Shown here one piece after another: positions 1 through 7,653 of a stretch of 12,532 nucleotides of DNA (the stretch's first letter is position 1; the number at the start of each line of letters is the position of its first letter). The DNA is from Methanobacteriota archaeon (lineage in GTDB: Archaea; Thermoplasmatota; Thermoplasmata; JAUWGG01). The stretch spans positions 1 to 12,532 of the forward strand of contig JAUWGG010000011.1 in NCBI GenBank assembly GCA_030606525.1, written 5' to 3'. The translations under genes and the position numbers were made by a program. The notes below the pieces were generated by a model. That model was not told where the DNA came from. It saw only the letters and a list, made by a program, of their open reading frames with translations, and made no database searches.

Positions 1-1035
1 GATGAAGAATTTGATAGAGCAATATTGGATTCAAGGGCTGAGATGAACGAGACAAAACGCGTTGAGTTAATAAAAGAGTGTCAAGGCATTTTAGCAGAAG
101 ACTTACCATACGATGTGCTGTATTACAGACAGAACATCGAGGCATATAGGGCAGACAGATTCACCAATTGGACTCTGGACTCTTCAGGATCTCTTTACAA
201 CTACTGGTCTCGTATGGGCATCAAACCACCGTCAACCCATTGGCTGCGCTCTACAGCGTCAACAACCTCTGCGGTTATTTCTGAGGGAACGGCAAAAGTA
301 GTCGTTACCATAAAAGACCAAGATCAAAATCCCGTAGAAGGTGCAACAGTATATCTTGAGATCGAAAATCCAGCGAATAGTACTCTCACAGGTACGATAT
401 CACTACCAAATAATAAGACAAATGTTAATGGTCAGGTTATCGCTAAATATACTGCACCATATATCCCTCAAGGTACAGAAGATCAAACGGTTCTGATATA
501 TGTTAGAAAGAACAACGAGACGTGGGGTGCAACCTATACCAGCCCCGATGGAACTAAATATGATCATGCAGAGGCATCACTTACTGCGATCGTGGTAAAA
601 CCTGCAGGTTCTAAGTTCTTAGCTCTTGCAGTTACTGCGGAGTATGATATAGTAGAGTCTAGCGGCATGACAACGTTAAGCATCGCTGTAACAGACCAAG
701 ACAGTACATATCTCACTCCAAGTTTAGTTGATAATGCTGTTGTCAACATTTCTGTACAGAGTCCAGCGTCAGTAGAACCATCATATGGAACAACTGTATC
801 TGGAGCTATGGGTGGGATCACCTTCACAGCTCCTACGGTAAGTGTAGATACCTCGTTTGAAGTTACGATTGAAGCGACAAAGACAGGTTATGATAGTGCA
901 GTTCAGACACTAAAAATTGATGTTCTAAGACCGCATATCGACGAACCTCCAATCCCTGCACCAAGCATATTATTACTGATTGCAGCGATAGCTGTTGGAA
1001 CCATTGCATATAATCAGTTCAGAAGGAGAAAATAA
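1..1035 (+). CDS. Peptide-type ABC transporter solute-binding protein, C-terminal part, with Ig-like domains and membrane anchor (5' partial)
   Basis: The frame is open from the first base, so the gene begins upstream; 344 residues are visible. Residues 1-80 resemble the end of SBP family 5 (DppA/OppA) proteins: an acidic/Arg helix, then AEDLPYDVLYY and YRADRFTNW, matching the usual 'edlP...ly' and 'drf.gw' segments. Two beta-rich Ig-like units follow at about residues 86-200 and 205-309; the first (VTIKDQDQNPVEGATVYLE) resembles bacterial Big-type domains. A hydrophobic helix at about 320-337 ends in RRRK, consistent with a C-terminal anchor whose tail is cytoplasmic. Six N-x-S/T sequons fit an extracellular location. 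The protein should bind peptides outside the cell and pass them to the permeases encoded just downstream (18-base gap). Ordinary DppA-type proteins end soon after the family-5 fold, so the Ig stalk and C-terminal anchor are additions. The exact ligand cannot be read. Confidence 0.85.
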   Translation, partial: DEEFDRAILDSRAEMNETKRVELIKECQGILAEDLPYDVLYYRQNIEAYRADRFTNWTLDSSGSLYNYWSRMGIKPPSTHWLRSTASTTSAVISEGTAKVVVTIKDQDQNPVEGATVYLEIENPANSTLTGTISLPNNKTNVNGQVIAKYTAPYIPQGTEDQTVLIYVRKNNETWGATYTSPDGTKYDHAEASLTAIVVKPAGSKFLALAVTAEYDIVESSGMTTLSIAVTDQDSTYLTPSLVDNAVVNISVQSPASVEPSYGTTVSGAMGGITFTAPTVSVDTSFEVTIEATKTGYDSAVQTLKIDVLRPHIDEPPIPAPSILLLIAAIAVGTIAYNQFRRRK

Positions 1036-1053
1036 ACCAATCGGGGACTGTAG

Positions 1054-3147
1054 ATGAAGCTAAGAGCATTTCTAGTCAAAAGAGCGATTCACACGATAAT
1101 CACGTTAATGGTAGTGTTATTACTCCTTTTCGTGATATTCAGGTTAATGCCCAGCGATCCATCGAGAATGATGATACGGCCAGGAATGTCTCCAGAAGCA
1201 CAAGACCTTCTTCGTGTTCAATACGGTTTTTCTAAAATTGTCCCAGCTCCCGATAACATATATGAAACAAGATTGATAGCGAATCAACCAGGACTTTATG
1301 AAGTGGAAGTTAGAGTGAAAGATTATGCTGAAGGAGAAGATAGTGTTCGCACAACTTTTTCTGTAAATTCTGGTACTCGAGATATAGCCCCACCGTCAAT
1401 AAAAAATGTTACGATAGAACCCAACGCAGCAGACATCGGTAATGATGTGATTATCTCTGCATTTGTTGAAGATGCAAGCATTATCAACACAGTAATTGCG
1501 AACATCACTCTGCCTAATGAACTGTTCGCTGACGAATTGGCACTCCAAGACGAGGATGAAAATGACACATACAACGGCACTTTCCTTCCTCTTTTGAATG
1601 GATTGTATAAGGTAAGAATTACCGCTGCAGATGTTCTAGGAAACACCGCAAGCGCATCTACGAGTTTCACTGTAAATTACAGTGAACCTCAACCACCAAC
1701 AATGCAAAACTTAACTGTTTCACCAAATCCTGTTTATGTTGATGAGGATGCAACGATCAGCTTGGAAGTGATAGATACCAGCATAGTATCTGAAGTCCTT
1801 GTTAATATCATATATCCAAATGGTACATTTTGGATAGAAACCAATATGAATTCAGTTGGTGGTGATGTTTATGCCGTTGACATCACAGACATCCCTCCCG
1901 AATCAATCGGAAAGTTCACGGTGATGGTTAGTGCAACCGATAGCGAGGGAAACGAGGGCACGGCGTTCACGAGCTTTGTTGTGAATGTAAAAGATGTAAG
2001 CACAGTGCCACCTGTTTCCGATACCAATATAGAAAATTTGATCACGAAGGCATATTCCTATGCCACAGGAGCGCTTTTACCCATTGCCAATATCAGTGAC
2101 TCTGTAAGAATCTCAGCCAACATCACAGGCACCAATCTAAACTACAGCAGCGCTGAAGCGATTATCACATCTCCAGACGGCAGCATTTCTTATTACGGGC
2201 TCATTCATCGGAACATCATTATACCCCGCTCTATGTTTGAGCAGTTCGTGGTCTATGTTGGTGGTATGATCCCTTGGCCTAGGGCAAACCTCTCTGTTTT
2301 CTTCAACGATGTTCTATTAAAAATTCCGCATACTTATCATCTAGGTGAAGGTCTAAGGCAATTTGGAGAATTCTTCGGAAATTTTCTCTCATATTTCTTT
2401 GATTTCGGAAATTCATTCATATCGCAAAGACCAGCAGCAAAGGAGATCGGTCAAAGGACAGGAGCAACTCTATTACTTTTTGGGAGTGCTTTGGTAATTT
2501 CTACGATAGTCGGTGTTTTATTGGGGGCATTGATGGCATGGCGAAGGGGTAGTGCAATGGAGATATCCACTATCGTTGTCACCCTATTCTTCTACTCCAT
2601 GCCTTTATTCTGGATAGGATTGATATTCTTATGGATTTTCGCCTTCAAGCTGCATGCATTTCCATTGGGTGGCATTGGAGGATTTGACCCCTCTACAGGC
2701 GATCGTCTGTGGGGGTGGAGCGAGGACCTAGATATTCTTTGGCACTTGACTCTTCCGTTGCTCACATTACTGATACTACATCTTGCTGGGTACACACTAT
2801 TAATGAGGAACTCGATGTTGGAAGTATTGGGCGAGGATTATATCACAACTGCAAGGGCAAAGGGAATAGGCGAGACAAAGGTGACCTATAAACATGCTGC
2901 AAGAAATGCACTCTTACCTGTAGTAACCTCTGTAGCGATCAGCATGGGATGGATAATAAGCGGTGGTGTTCTAACAGAAACGATATTTTCTTGGCCTGGA
3001 ATGGGATATTTATTGGTCTATTCCACTTTATCGCAGGACTACCCAGTAGTTCAAGCCGCATTCTACATTATAGCTATTATGACAATTCTAGCAAATTTTG
3101 TCGCAGATGTTCTTTATGCATATTTGGACCCAAGGGTTAAATTATAG
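1054..3147 (+). CDS. dppB: DppB/OppB-type permease with large Ig-like extracytoplasmic insert
   Basis: This is a membrane permease of a peptide/nickel-type ABC importer. TM1 lies at about residues 9-31 and is followed by the family motif FRLMPSDP. The C-terminal part (about 435-697) is a normal DppB core with five hydrophobic spans and the ATPase-contacting EAA loop (YITTARAKGIGETKV and onward, 596-623), followed by the typical TETIFSWPGMGYLL. The protein has 697 residues against roughly 310-340 for the family. The excess, about residues 61-430, sits in the first extracytoplasmic loop and is beta-rich, with homologous Ig-like units at about 70-112 (half), 113-212 and 213-313 and another half at about 345-385. 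All 11 N-x-S/T sequons (118, 150, 170, 174, 208, 219, 256, 346, 356, 363, 412) fall in the insert and none in the core, supporting exposure outside the cell. The ATG follows the upstream gene by 18 bases with a weak GGGG ribosome site. Confidence 0.93.
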   Translation: MKLRAFLVKRAIHTIITLMVVLLLLFVIFRLMPSDPSRMMIRPGMSPEAQDLLRVQYGFSKIVPAPDNIYETRLIANQPGLYEVEVRVKDYAEGEDSVRTTFSVNSGTRDIAPPSIKNVTIEPNAADIGNDVIISAFVEDASIINTVIANITLPNELFADELALQDEDENDTYNGTFLPLLNGLYKVRITAADVLGNTASASTSFTVNYSEPQPPTMQNLTVSPNPVYVDEDATISLEVIDTSIVSEVLVNIIYPNGTFWIETNMNSVGGDVYAVDITDIPPESIGKFTVMVSATDSEGNEGTAFTSFVVNVKDVSTVPPVSDTNIENLITKAYSYATGALLPIANISDSVRISANITGTNLNYSSAEAIITSPDGSISYYGLIHRNIIIPRSMFEQFVVYVGGMIPWPRANLSVFFNDVLLKIPHTYHLGEGLRQFGEFFGNFLSYFFDFGNSFISQRPAAKEIGQRTGATLLLFGSALVISTIVGVLLGALMAWRRGSAMEISTIVVTLFFYSMPLFWIGLIFLWIFAFKLHAFPLGGIGGFDPSTGDRLWGWSEDLDILWHLTLPLLTLLILHLAGYTLLMRNSMLEVLGEDYITTARAKGIGETKVTYKHAARNALLPVVTSVAISMGWIISGGVLTETIFSWPGMGYLLVYSTLSQDYPVVQAAFYIIAIMTILANFVADVLYAYLDPRVKL
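1234..2343 (+). other. Ig-like insert in the first extracytoplasmic loop of the DppB-type permease
   Basis: This stretch encodes residues about 61-430 of the permease. Repeating landmarks are a start of the form PP...N-[VL]-T-[IV]-x-PN, a middle strand ending in NITLPN or NIIYPNG, and an end of the form G-[LK]-[YF]-x-V-x-[IV]-x-A-x-D followed by F-x-V-N. Two complete units of about 100 residues are flanked by a C-terminal half-unit on the left and an N-terminal half-unit on the right. The fold is inferred from pattern; Ig-like, FN3-like and related beta-sandwiches cannot be told apart by eye. Confidence 0.75.
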
Positions 3148-3158
3148 GGAGCGAAATC

Positions 3159-5354
3159 ATGAGGAGAGAGATAGAGGAGAAACTGAAAGATTATAGACGA
3201 GCATTGAAGCAGAATTGGGTGCTTTTCAAAGAAAGTAAGATAGGCGTCATTGGTTTGGTGATCATGCTGCTCTTCTTTGGTATGGCTATTATTGCACCAC
3301 TCATAGCAACGCATGACCCAGTTAATTGGCGAGCTCCTATCACGGATAGGGTGGAGGTGAATGCTTATTGGGATTGGCCATATGAAGAAACAGATCATCC
3401 TATTAACACATCCATAGGATATAGGATAGTGCCTTCAGCTTTTGATACGAGAGTTGACAGAGTATATGCTGCATCTGGCAATGTTCTACATGCCGTAAAT
3501 CCATCATATCAACATCCTAAACCAGTTTGGAAGTTCTTTGCATCCAGTGAGATAACATCATCACCTATGGTGATAAATTTTGGAGATAAGAGAAACCCAG
3601 CTATGGCGAATCACATAATATATTTTGGATGTGAAGATGGTAGATTATATGCGTTAGAAGACCCCCTGAACAATGAAATTACACCTTCAGGTTCGTTAGT
3701 TAAATATATTGAACTTGATGGAGCAATCTCTTCGGCGATAAAGGTAGATGAAGTGCATGAAGCTTCCCAGGGCTTGATAGATAAAAGTACTCTTTACGTG
3801 GCTACTAACAATAGGACATTGTATGCTATATATCCGTATGACTTGAGCTACACAATGAACGATCCTATCAAGTGGAAAATACATTTTGCAGCTGCGCTAT
3901 CATCACCAGCATTTTTAGATTCAGACGAAGTTGAAGGCATGATCTATGTAGGGACCAAGAATGGTGAGCTCCACGCTTTAAATACTTCTAATGGTGCAGA
4001 GGAATGGGATTATTCTATCGGGTATCAATGGTCCTCATCACCAATAGTGGTTAAATCAGATCCAATAGTGGTACATGCTGCTTCTGATGATGGGAAGTTG
4101 TATGCTTTGTATGCGAGCAACGGCACAGAAAAGCAAGGATGGGAAGGGGGGATAACGATGAGAACTTTGGAAATTGAGTTTGGTGAATGCCTTCCCGATA
4201 ATGGAGTTCTCACTACTCCAACTGCTACCGGCGACGGAGGCGAGATCTATTTAGGATCGAGTACAGGATATATGTATGGCGTCAGAGATGACGGAACAAT
4301 AAAATGGAAGCATAAGACAATAGGTATCACTGAAAATACAACTGTCACATCACCACCATTCTTCGATTCGAAATTTAAGAATATCTACGTAGGTGTTACC
4401 GATACAAATGATACCGCAGAAACCACTGATGATATTGCGATCCTTTATGTAGTGAATCAGAACGGTGAGATCGAGTGGCAGTATCCTTTGGACGGTGTCA
4501 TTCATGGTCAACCAGTTGTATGGATGGATAGGAATCTGGACTCTACACATCTTTATCCATCAGTATGGGTTGGCACCTCGGAAAATAAAGTTTATTCCTA
4601 TAGTGCTTTTGGAAGGTATATCGCACCTCTTAGACCATCATGGCTTCCAGGTGCAAAGGAACCATCTAGCGGTAATATGTACATACTTGGTACAGACACT
4701 CAAGGTCGTGATGTCTACAGTCAATTAGTATGGGGATCAAGAATTGCCCTTATGGTCGGATTCCTTTCTGCCATCTTTGCAATAGGGATAGGTACAGTAA
4801 TAGGATTGACAGCCGGATATTCCAAACCTTCAATTGATTCTGTTCTCATGCGTTTCACTGATATTATTTTAGTACTTCCAGCCTTACCCTTTATAATCAT
4901 TTTATCTGCGGTGATGGGTCCAAACATATGGAACATCATATTCGTTATAGCCATCATAGGGTGGGCCGGGGTAGCGAGAGTAATACGATCTTCAGTACTT
5001 TCTCTTAAAGAAAGACCTTTCATAGATTTTGCTAGAGTCACAGGAGCAAGTAAATTACGTATCATGTTCAAACATATCGCCCCGAATATATTACCACTTG
5101 CCTTCCTTTACATGACCTTCGGTGTAAGTGGTGCGATATTGTATGAGGCAGCACTGAGTTTTATCGGGTTAGGTGACCCAAGAGCAATAAGCTGGGGCAT
5201 GATGCTTTACTATGTGCAGCATGCAAACGCGCTCGGTTACTGGTGGTGGTTGATGCCTCCTGGTCTGTGCATCACATTTATATGCCTATCATTCTTCTTG
5301 GTTGGAAGAGCTTTCGATGAGATCGTCAATCCTCGTTTGAGAAAAAGGAGGTAA
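3159..5354 (+). CDS. dppC: DppC/OppC-type permease with PQQ-type beta-propeller inserted after TM1
   Basis: This is the second permease of the peptide-type importer. Residues 1-55 give a cytoplasmic N terminus, TM1 (about 28-50) and the DppC-like end IIAPLIATHDP. The family resumes at about 506 with ILGTDTQGRDVYSQLVWGSR, the classic DppC sequence, followed by five hydrophobic spans, the EAA loop (about 610-646: ERPFIDFARVTGAS then HIAPNILP) and the conserved ALSFIGLGDP. Its 731 residues compare with about 280-310 for the family. The extra roughly 440 residues contain eight PQQ/BamB-like propeller repeats, such as IYVGTKNGELHALN followed by EEWDY. Six allowable sequons (83, 218, 275, 321, 393, 417) all lie in the insert and none in the core. 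The gene starts 11 bases after the DppB stop, with GGGAG about 8 bases before the ATG. Confidence 0.94.
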   Translation: MRREIEEKLKDYRRALKQNWVLFKESKIGVIGLVIMLLFFGMAIIAPLIATHDPVNWRAPITDRVEVNAYWDWPYEETDHPINTSIGYRIVPSAFDTRVDRVYAASGNVLHAVNPSYQHPKPVWKFFASSEITSSPMVINFGDKRNPAMANHIIYFGCEDGRLYALEDPLNNEITPSGSLVKYIELDGAISSAIKVDEVHEASQGLIDKSTLYVATNNRTLYAIYPYDLSYTMNDPIKWKIHFAAALSSPAFLDSDEVEGMIYVGTKNGELHALNTSNGAEEWDYSIGYQWSSSPIVVKSDPIVVHAASDDGKLYALYASNGTEKQGWEGGITMRTLEIEFGECLPDNGVLTTPTATGDGGEIYLGSSTGYMYGVRDDGTIKWKHKTIGITENTTVTSPPFFDSKFKNIYVGVTDTNDTAETTDDIAILYVVNQNGEIEWQYPLDGVIHGQPVVWMDRNLDSTHLYPSVWVGTSENKVYSYSAFGRYIAPLRPSWLPGAKEPSSGNMYILGTDTQGRDVYSQLVWGSRIALMVGFLSAIFAIGIGTVIGLTAGYSKPSIDSVLMRFTDIILVLPALPFIIILSAVMGPNIWNIIFVIAIIGWAGVARVIRSSVLSLKERPFIDFARVTGASKLRIMFKHIAPNILPLAFLYMTFGVSGAILYEAALSFIGLGDPRAISWGMMLYYVQHANALGYWWWLMPPGLCITFICLSFFLVGRAFDEIVNPRLRKRR
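3426..4637 (+). other. Eight-bladed PQQ-like beta-propeller insert in the DppC-type permease
   Basis: This encodes permease residues about 90-493. The same unit recurs eight times: a strand of the S-S-P type (near 91, 133, 191, 247, 292, 351, 396, 449), then an aromatic-V-G strand (Y103, Y155, Y213, Y263, H306, Y364, Y410, W470), then usually G-x-L-Y-A-L. The first SSP-like strand precedes the first blade and the last blade lacks its own, as expected for 'velcro' ring closure between the two ends. Such a closed disc puts its N and C termini close together, which suits insertion into a loop. The bound ligand, if any, cannot be read. Confidence 0.82.
5345..5352 (+). promoter_or_regulatory. Strong Shine-Dalgarno site for the DppD-type gene
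   Basis: AAGGAGGT runs into the DppC stop codon and ends 6 bases before a GTG. It supports GTG at 5359 as the start, although an out-of-frame ATG lies just after it, and indicates efficient translation of the ATPase from the operon mRNA. Confidence 0.8.
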
Positions 5355-5358
5355 TCTT

Positions 5359-6468
5359 GTGGATGAAGAAGTAATTTCAGAGTATGAGGTCAGCGAGGTT
5401 AAAGAAGAACCCTTACTGGAAGTGAAGAACTTAAAGGTGCAGTTCGAGATCCTTGGGGGGAGAGTTCACGCCGTGGATGGCATCTCATTTACATTGAATA
5501 AGGGAGAAACGATGGGTTTAGTGGGGGAATCTGGCTGCGGTAAAACCACTGCAGCTTTTGCTATTTCAAGATTGTTACCCTCGAACGGATTCGTTGTTGA
5601 TGGCGAGATCATCTTTGATGGTAAGGTGATCGCAAGCAAAGAAGAATATGAGATCAAATCTCCAAGAAAAAGAAGAAAGAGAGCGAAGGAATTGGAAAAG
5701 GAGATGGACAAGATCCGATGGACGAAGATATCCATGATCTTTCAAAGTGCGATGAATGCGCTCAATCCCGTATATAAGGTTGGGGATCAAATAGCAGAGG
5801 CTATTTCAACCCATGAAGATATCAGTAAGGCGGAAGTAAAACAAAAAGTGCTCAAGTTATTTGATCTCGTTGGCATCGACAAAAGCAGGGTTGATGGTTA
5901 TCCGCATGAATTCAGCGGTGGGATGAAACAGCGCTCTGTGATCGCAATGGCGCTAGCCTGTAATCCAGAACTCGTGATAGCTGATGAGCCTACTACAGCT
6001 TTGGATGTTATAATGCAGGACAGGATCTTGGCTGTGATCAGGGATCTGCAGAGGAAATTGGGCGTTGCGATGGTGATCATCACCCACGACATCTCAGTGG
6101 TTGCTGAAGTATCTGAGAAGATAGGCATCATGTATGCGGGGAAACTTTTTGAATGGGGCAATATAGCCAGCATCTTCAAAAGACCAGCTAATCCTTATAC
6201 TATAGGTTTACTCGGTGCATTCCCAAGTGTTAAAGGTGAAAAAAGGAGGTTGCTGTCGATTCCTGGATCACCACCAGATTTAGTTAATCCTCCTTCAGGC
6301 TGTAAATTTCACCCTCGATGCAAGTATGTTAAGGACATATGTAAAGAGGTGGAACCTGAAACAATCGAAGTTGCACCCAACCACTTTTCAGCTTGTCATT
6401 TCGCACAGGAGATATTTGATGAGCATCAAGCAGAGGGGAATTTAGAAGGGGGGACAGGAAATGAGTAA
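5359..6468 (+). CDS. dppD: Peptide ABC transporter ATP-binding protein, DppD/OppD type
   Basis: This is one of the two cytoplasmic ATPases powering the importer. Visible motifs are Walker A GESGCGKTT (residues 56-64), the Q-loop IFQSAMNALNPV (Q129), the signature EFSGGMKQR (184-192), Walker B LVIADEPTTALD (205-216) and switch His H243 in ITHDIS. The C-terminal oligopeptide-transporter extension contains PANPYTIGLLGAFPS and IPGSPPDL, with cysteines C315, C321, C328 and C346 (C-x5-C-x6-C-x17-C). In related Opp/Dpp ATPases this pattern ligates a [4Fe-4S] cluster. A strongly basic, helix-like insert (about 95-120, with SPRKRRKRAK) lies between Walker A and the Q-loop. The length of 369 residues is normal to slightly long. 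The gene starts with GTG 4 bases after the DppC stop and its end overlaps the next gene by 8 bases, so the pair is probably translationally coupled. Confidence 0.96.
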   Translation: MDEEVISEYEVSEVKEEPLLEVKNLKVQFEILGGRVHAVDGISFTLNKGETMGLVGESGCGKTTAAFAISRLLPSNGFVVDGEIIFDGKVIASKEEYEIKSPRKRRKRAKELEKEMDKIRWTKISMIFQSAMNALNPVYKVGDQIAEAISTHEDISKAEVKQKVLKLFDLVGIDKSRVDGYPHEFSGGMKQRSVIAMALACNPELVIADEPTTALDVIMQDRILAVIRDLQRKLGVAMVIITHDISVVAEVSEKIGIMYAGKLFEWGNIASIFKRPANPYTIGLLGAFPSVKGEKRRLLSIPGSPPDLVNPPSGCKFHPRCKYVKDICKEVEPETIEVAPNHFSACHFAQEIFDEHQAEGNLEGGTGNE

Positions 6469-7645
6469 CAATGTTGCGATTAAAGTGGAAGATTTAAAGA
6501 AACTTTTCCCAATAAAAACTAGTTTATTTTCTTCATTGTTCGGTAAGGAAAAGTTCGTTCATGCCGTGGATGGTATATCTTTTGATATCCAACAGGGAGA
6601 GATATTAGGGATGGTGGGAGAAAGCGGATGTGGAAAAACCACAGCAGGTAGATTACTGGTTAGGCTTGAAGAGCCAACAGACGGTCATATACATTTCAGA
6701 GATGTGGATATTACAACCTTAGACGGAAAAGCACTTAAGGATTTTAGAAGGAAAGTGCAAATGATATTTCAAGATCCTTACGAATCTCTAAACCCTAGAT
6801 TTACTGTTTTCAGTACCATTGCTGAACCTCTGATTGTTCACGGGGTCGGTGAAACCTTTGAAGAAAGGGAGGACATGGTAACCAAGGCACTGGAATATGC
6901 TGAGTTAAAGCCAGCAGCTAAGTTTATGCGCAGATATCCACACGAATTGAGCGGTGGACAAAGGCAAAGGGTCGCAGTTGCTAGAACTATAGTGCTCAGA
7001 CCAGAGTTCATCGTTGCTGATGAACCGGTCTCAATGCTCGATGTCTCCATACGTGCTGGTGTCATGAACCTATTACTCGGTTTGAAAGAGCAGTATGATA
7101 TTCCACTTTTGTTCATAAGCCATGACGTTGCTGTTACACGGTATATGAGCGATCGAATGGCAGTTATGTATTTAGGAAGTGTAGTGGAATTAGGTCCTAC
7201 AGATGCTGTTGTCCTAACGCCAGAGCATCCATACACACGAGCTTTGCTTTCAGCGGTACCAGTTCCAGATCCCTCTGTCGAGCGAGGTCGTGTGGCGATC
7301 AAGGGGGAACTACCCAGTCCGATCGATCTGCCTCCTGGTTGCACTTTCTATCCCAGGTGCATTTATGCAAAAGATATCTGTAAAGAAAAAAGACCCGAGC
7401 TAGAGGAGATCGAGAAAGGACATTTTGTACAGTGCCATTTTGCCGGGGAACTTGCCAATAAGATTGATGAAGAAAGAGAAGAAAAAATGGAAGGAATTCT
7501 TGATAAAGAAAAACTGTGCGGTATCTGTTTAGGCGTAATGAAGGAAGATGACCGAACAATAAAATGCGATGAGTGCAAAAAAGAATATCACGAAGTTTGC
7601 ACTAGTCGAGTAAAGCAATGTCCTAATTGTGAGGCGCCTTGGTAA
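6461..7645 (+). CDS. dppF: Peptide ABC transporter ATP-binding protein, DppF/OppF type, with C-terminal RING/PHD-like zinc finger
   Basis: This is the partner ATPase. Motifs are Walker A GESGCGKTT (residues 53-61), Q104 in IFQDPYESLNP, signature LSGGQRQR (163-170), Walker B FIVADEPVSMLD (183-194) and H221 in ISHDVA. The family C-terminal extension has C294, C300, C307 and C325, again the probable [4Fe-4S] ligand set. After a charged linker (about 330-350) comes an extra module with C353, C356, C369, C372, H377, C380, C387 and C390, a C4HC3 spacing like RING-CH or PHD fingers. This module is not part of ordinary DppF proteins, which end near residue 330. The start ATG overlaps the preceding gene by 8 bases and sits after a G-rich tract and AGGA. 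The frame runs unbroken into the finger, so this is a fusion and not a separate gene. Confidence 0.95.
   Translation: MSNNVAIKVEDLKKLFPIKTSLFSSLFGKEKFVHAVDGISFDIQQGEILGMVGESGCGKTTAGRLLVRLEEPTDGHIHFRDVDITTLDGKALKDFRRKVQMIFQDPYESLNPRFTVFSTIAEPLIVHGVGETFEEREDMVTKALEYAELKPAAKFMRRYPHELSGGQRQRVAVARTIVLRPEFIVADEPVSMLDVSIRAGVMNLLLGLKEQYDIPLLFISHDVAVTRYMSDRMAVMYLGSVVELGPTDAVVLTPEHPYTRALLSAVPVPDPSVERGRVAIKGELPSPIDLPPGCTFYPRCIYAKDICKEKRPELEEIEKGHFVQCHFAGELANKIDEEREEKMEGILDKEKLCGICLGVMKEDDRTIKCDECKKEYHEVCTSRVKQCPNCEAPW
7517..7630 (+). other. C4HC3 zinc-finger module fused to the DppF-type ATPase
   Basis: This encodes residues 353-390 with spacing C-x2-C-x12-C-x2-C-x4-H-x2-C-x6-C-x2-C. The four ligand pairs fit two zinc ions in the cross-brace order of RING and PHD domains. 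Whether it binds protein, recruits a partner or only stabilises the tail cannot be read. It shows no resemblance to the Fe-S extension just upstream. Confidence 0.7.
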
Positions 7646-7653
7646 GAGGAAAA

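Noticed and set aside
1234..2343. Possibility that the DppB insert is an intein, a sequencing chimera or two genes joined
   Set aside because: The frame is unbroken, no intein splice motifs are visible, the insert sits exactly in an outward loop, and DppC next door shows the same kind of insertion.
4721..5071. Minus-strand open frame of 116 codons opposite the DppC core
   Set aside because: It is antisense to conserved transmembrane and EAA sequence; the apparent frame follows from codon bias on the coding strand.
6838..7344. Minus-strand open frame of 168 codons inside the DppF-type gene
   Set aside because: It lies wholly opposite a strongly supported ATPase, its translation is low-complexity Ser/Thr-rich with no family resemblance, and it has no evident start signal.
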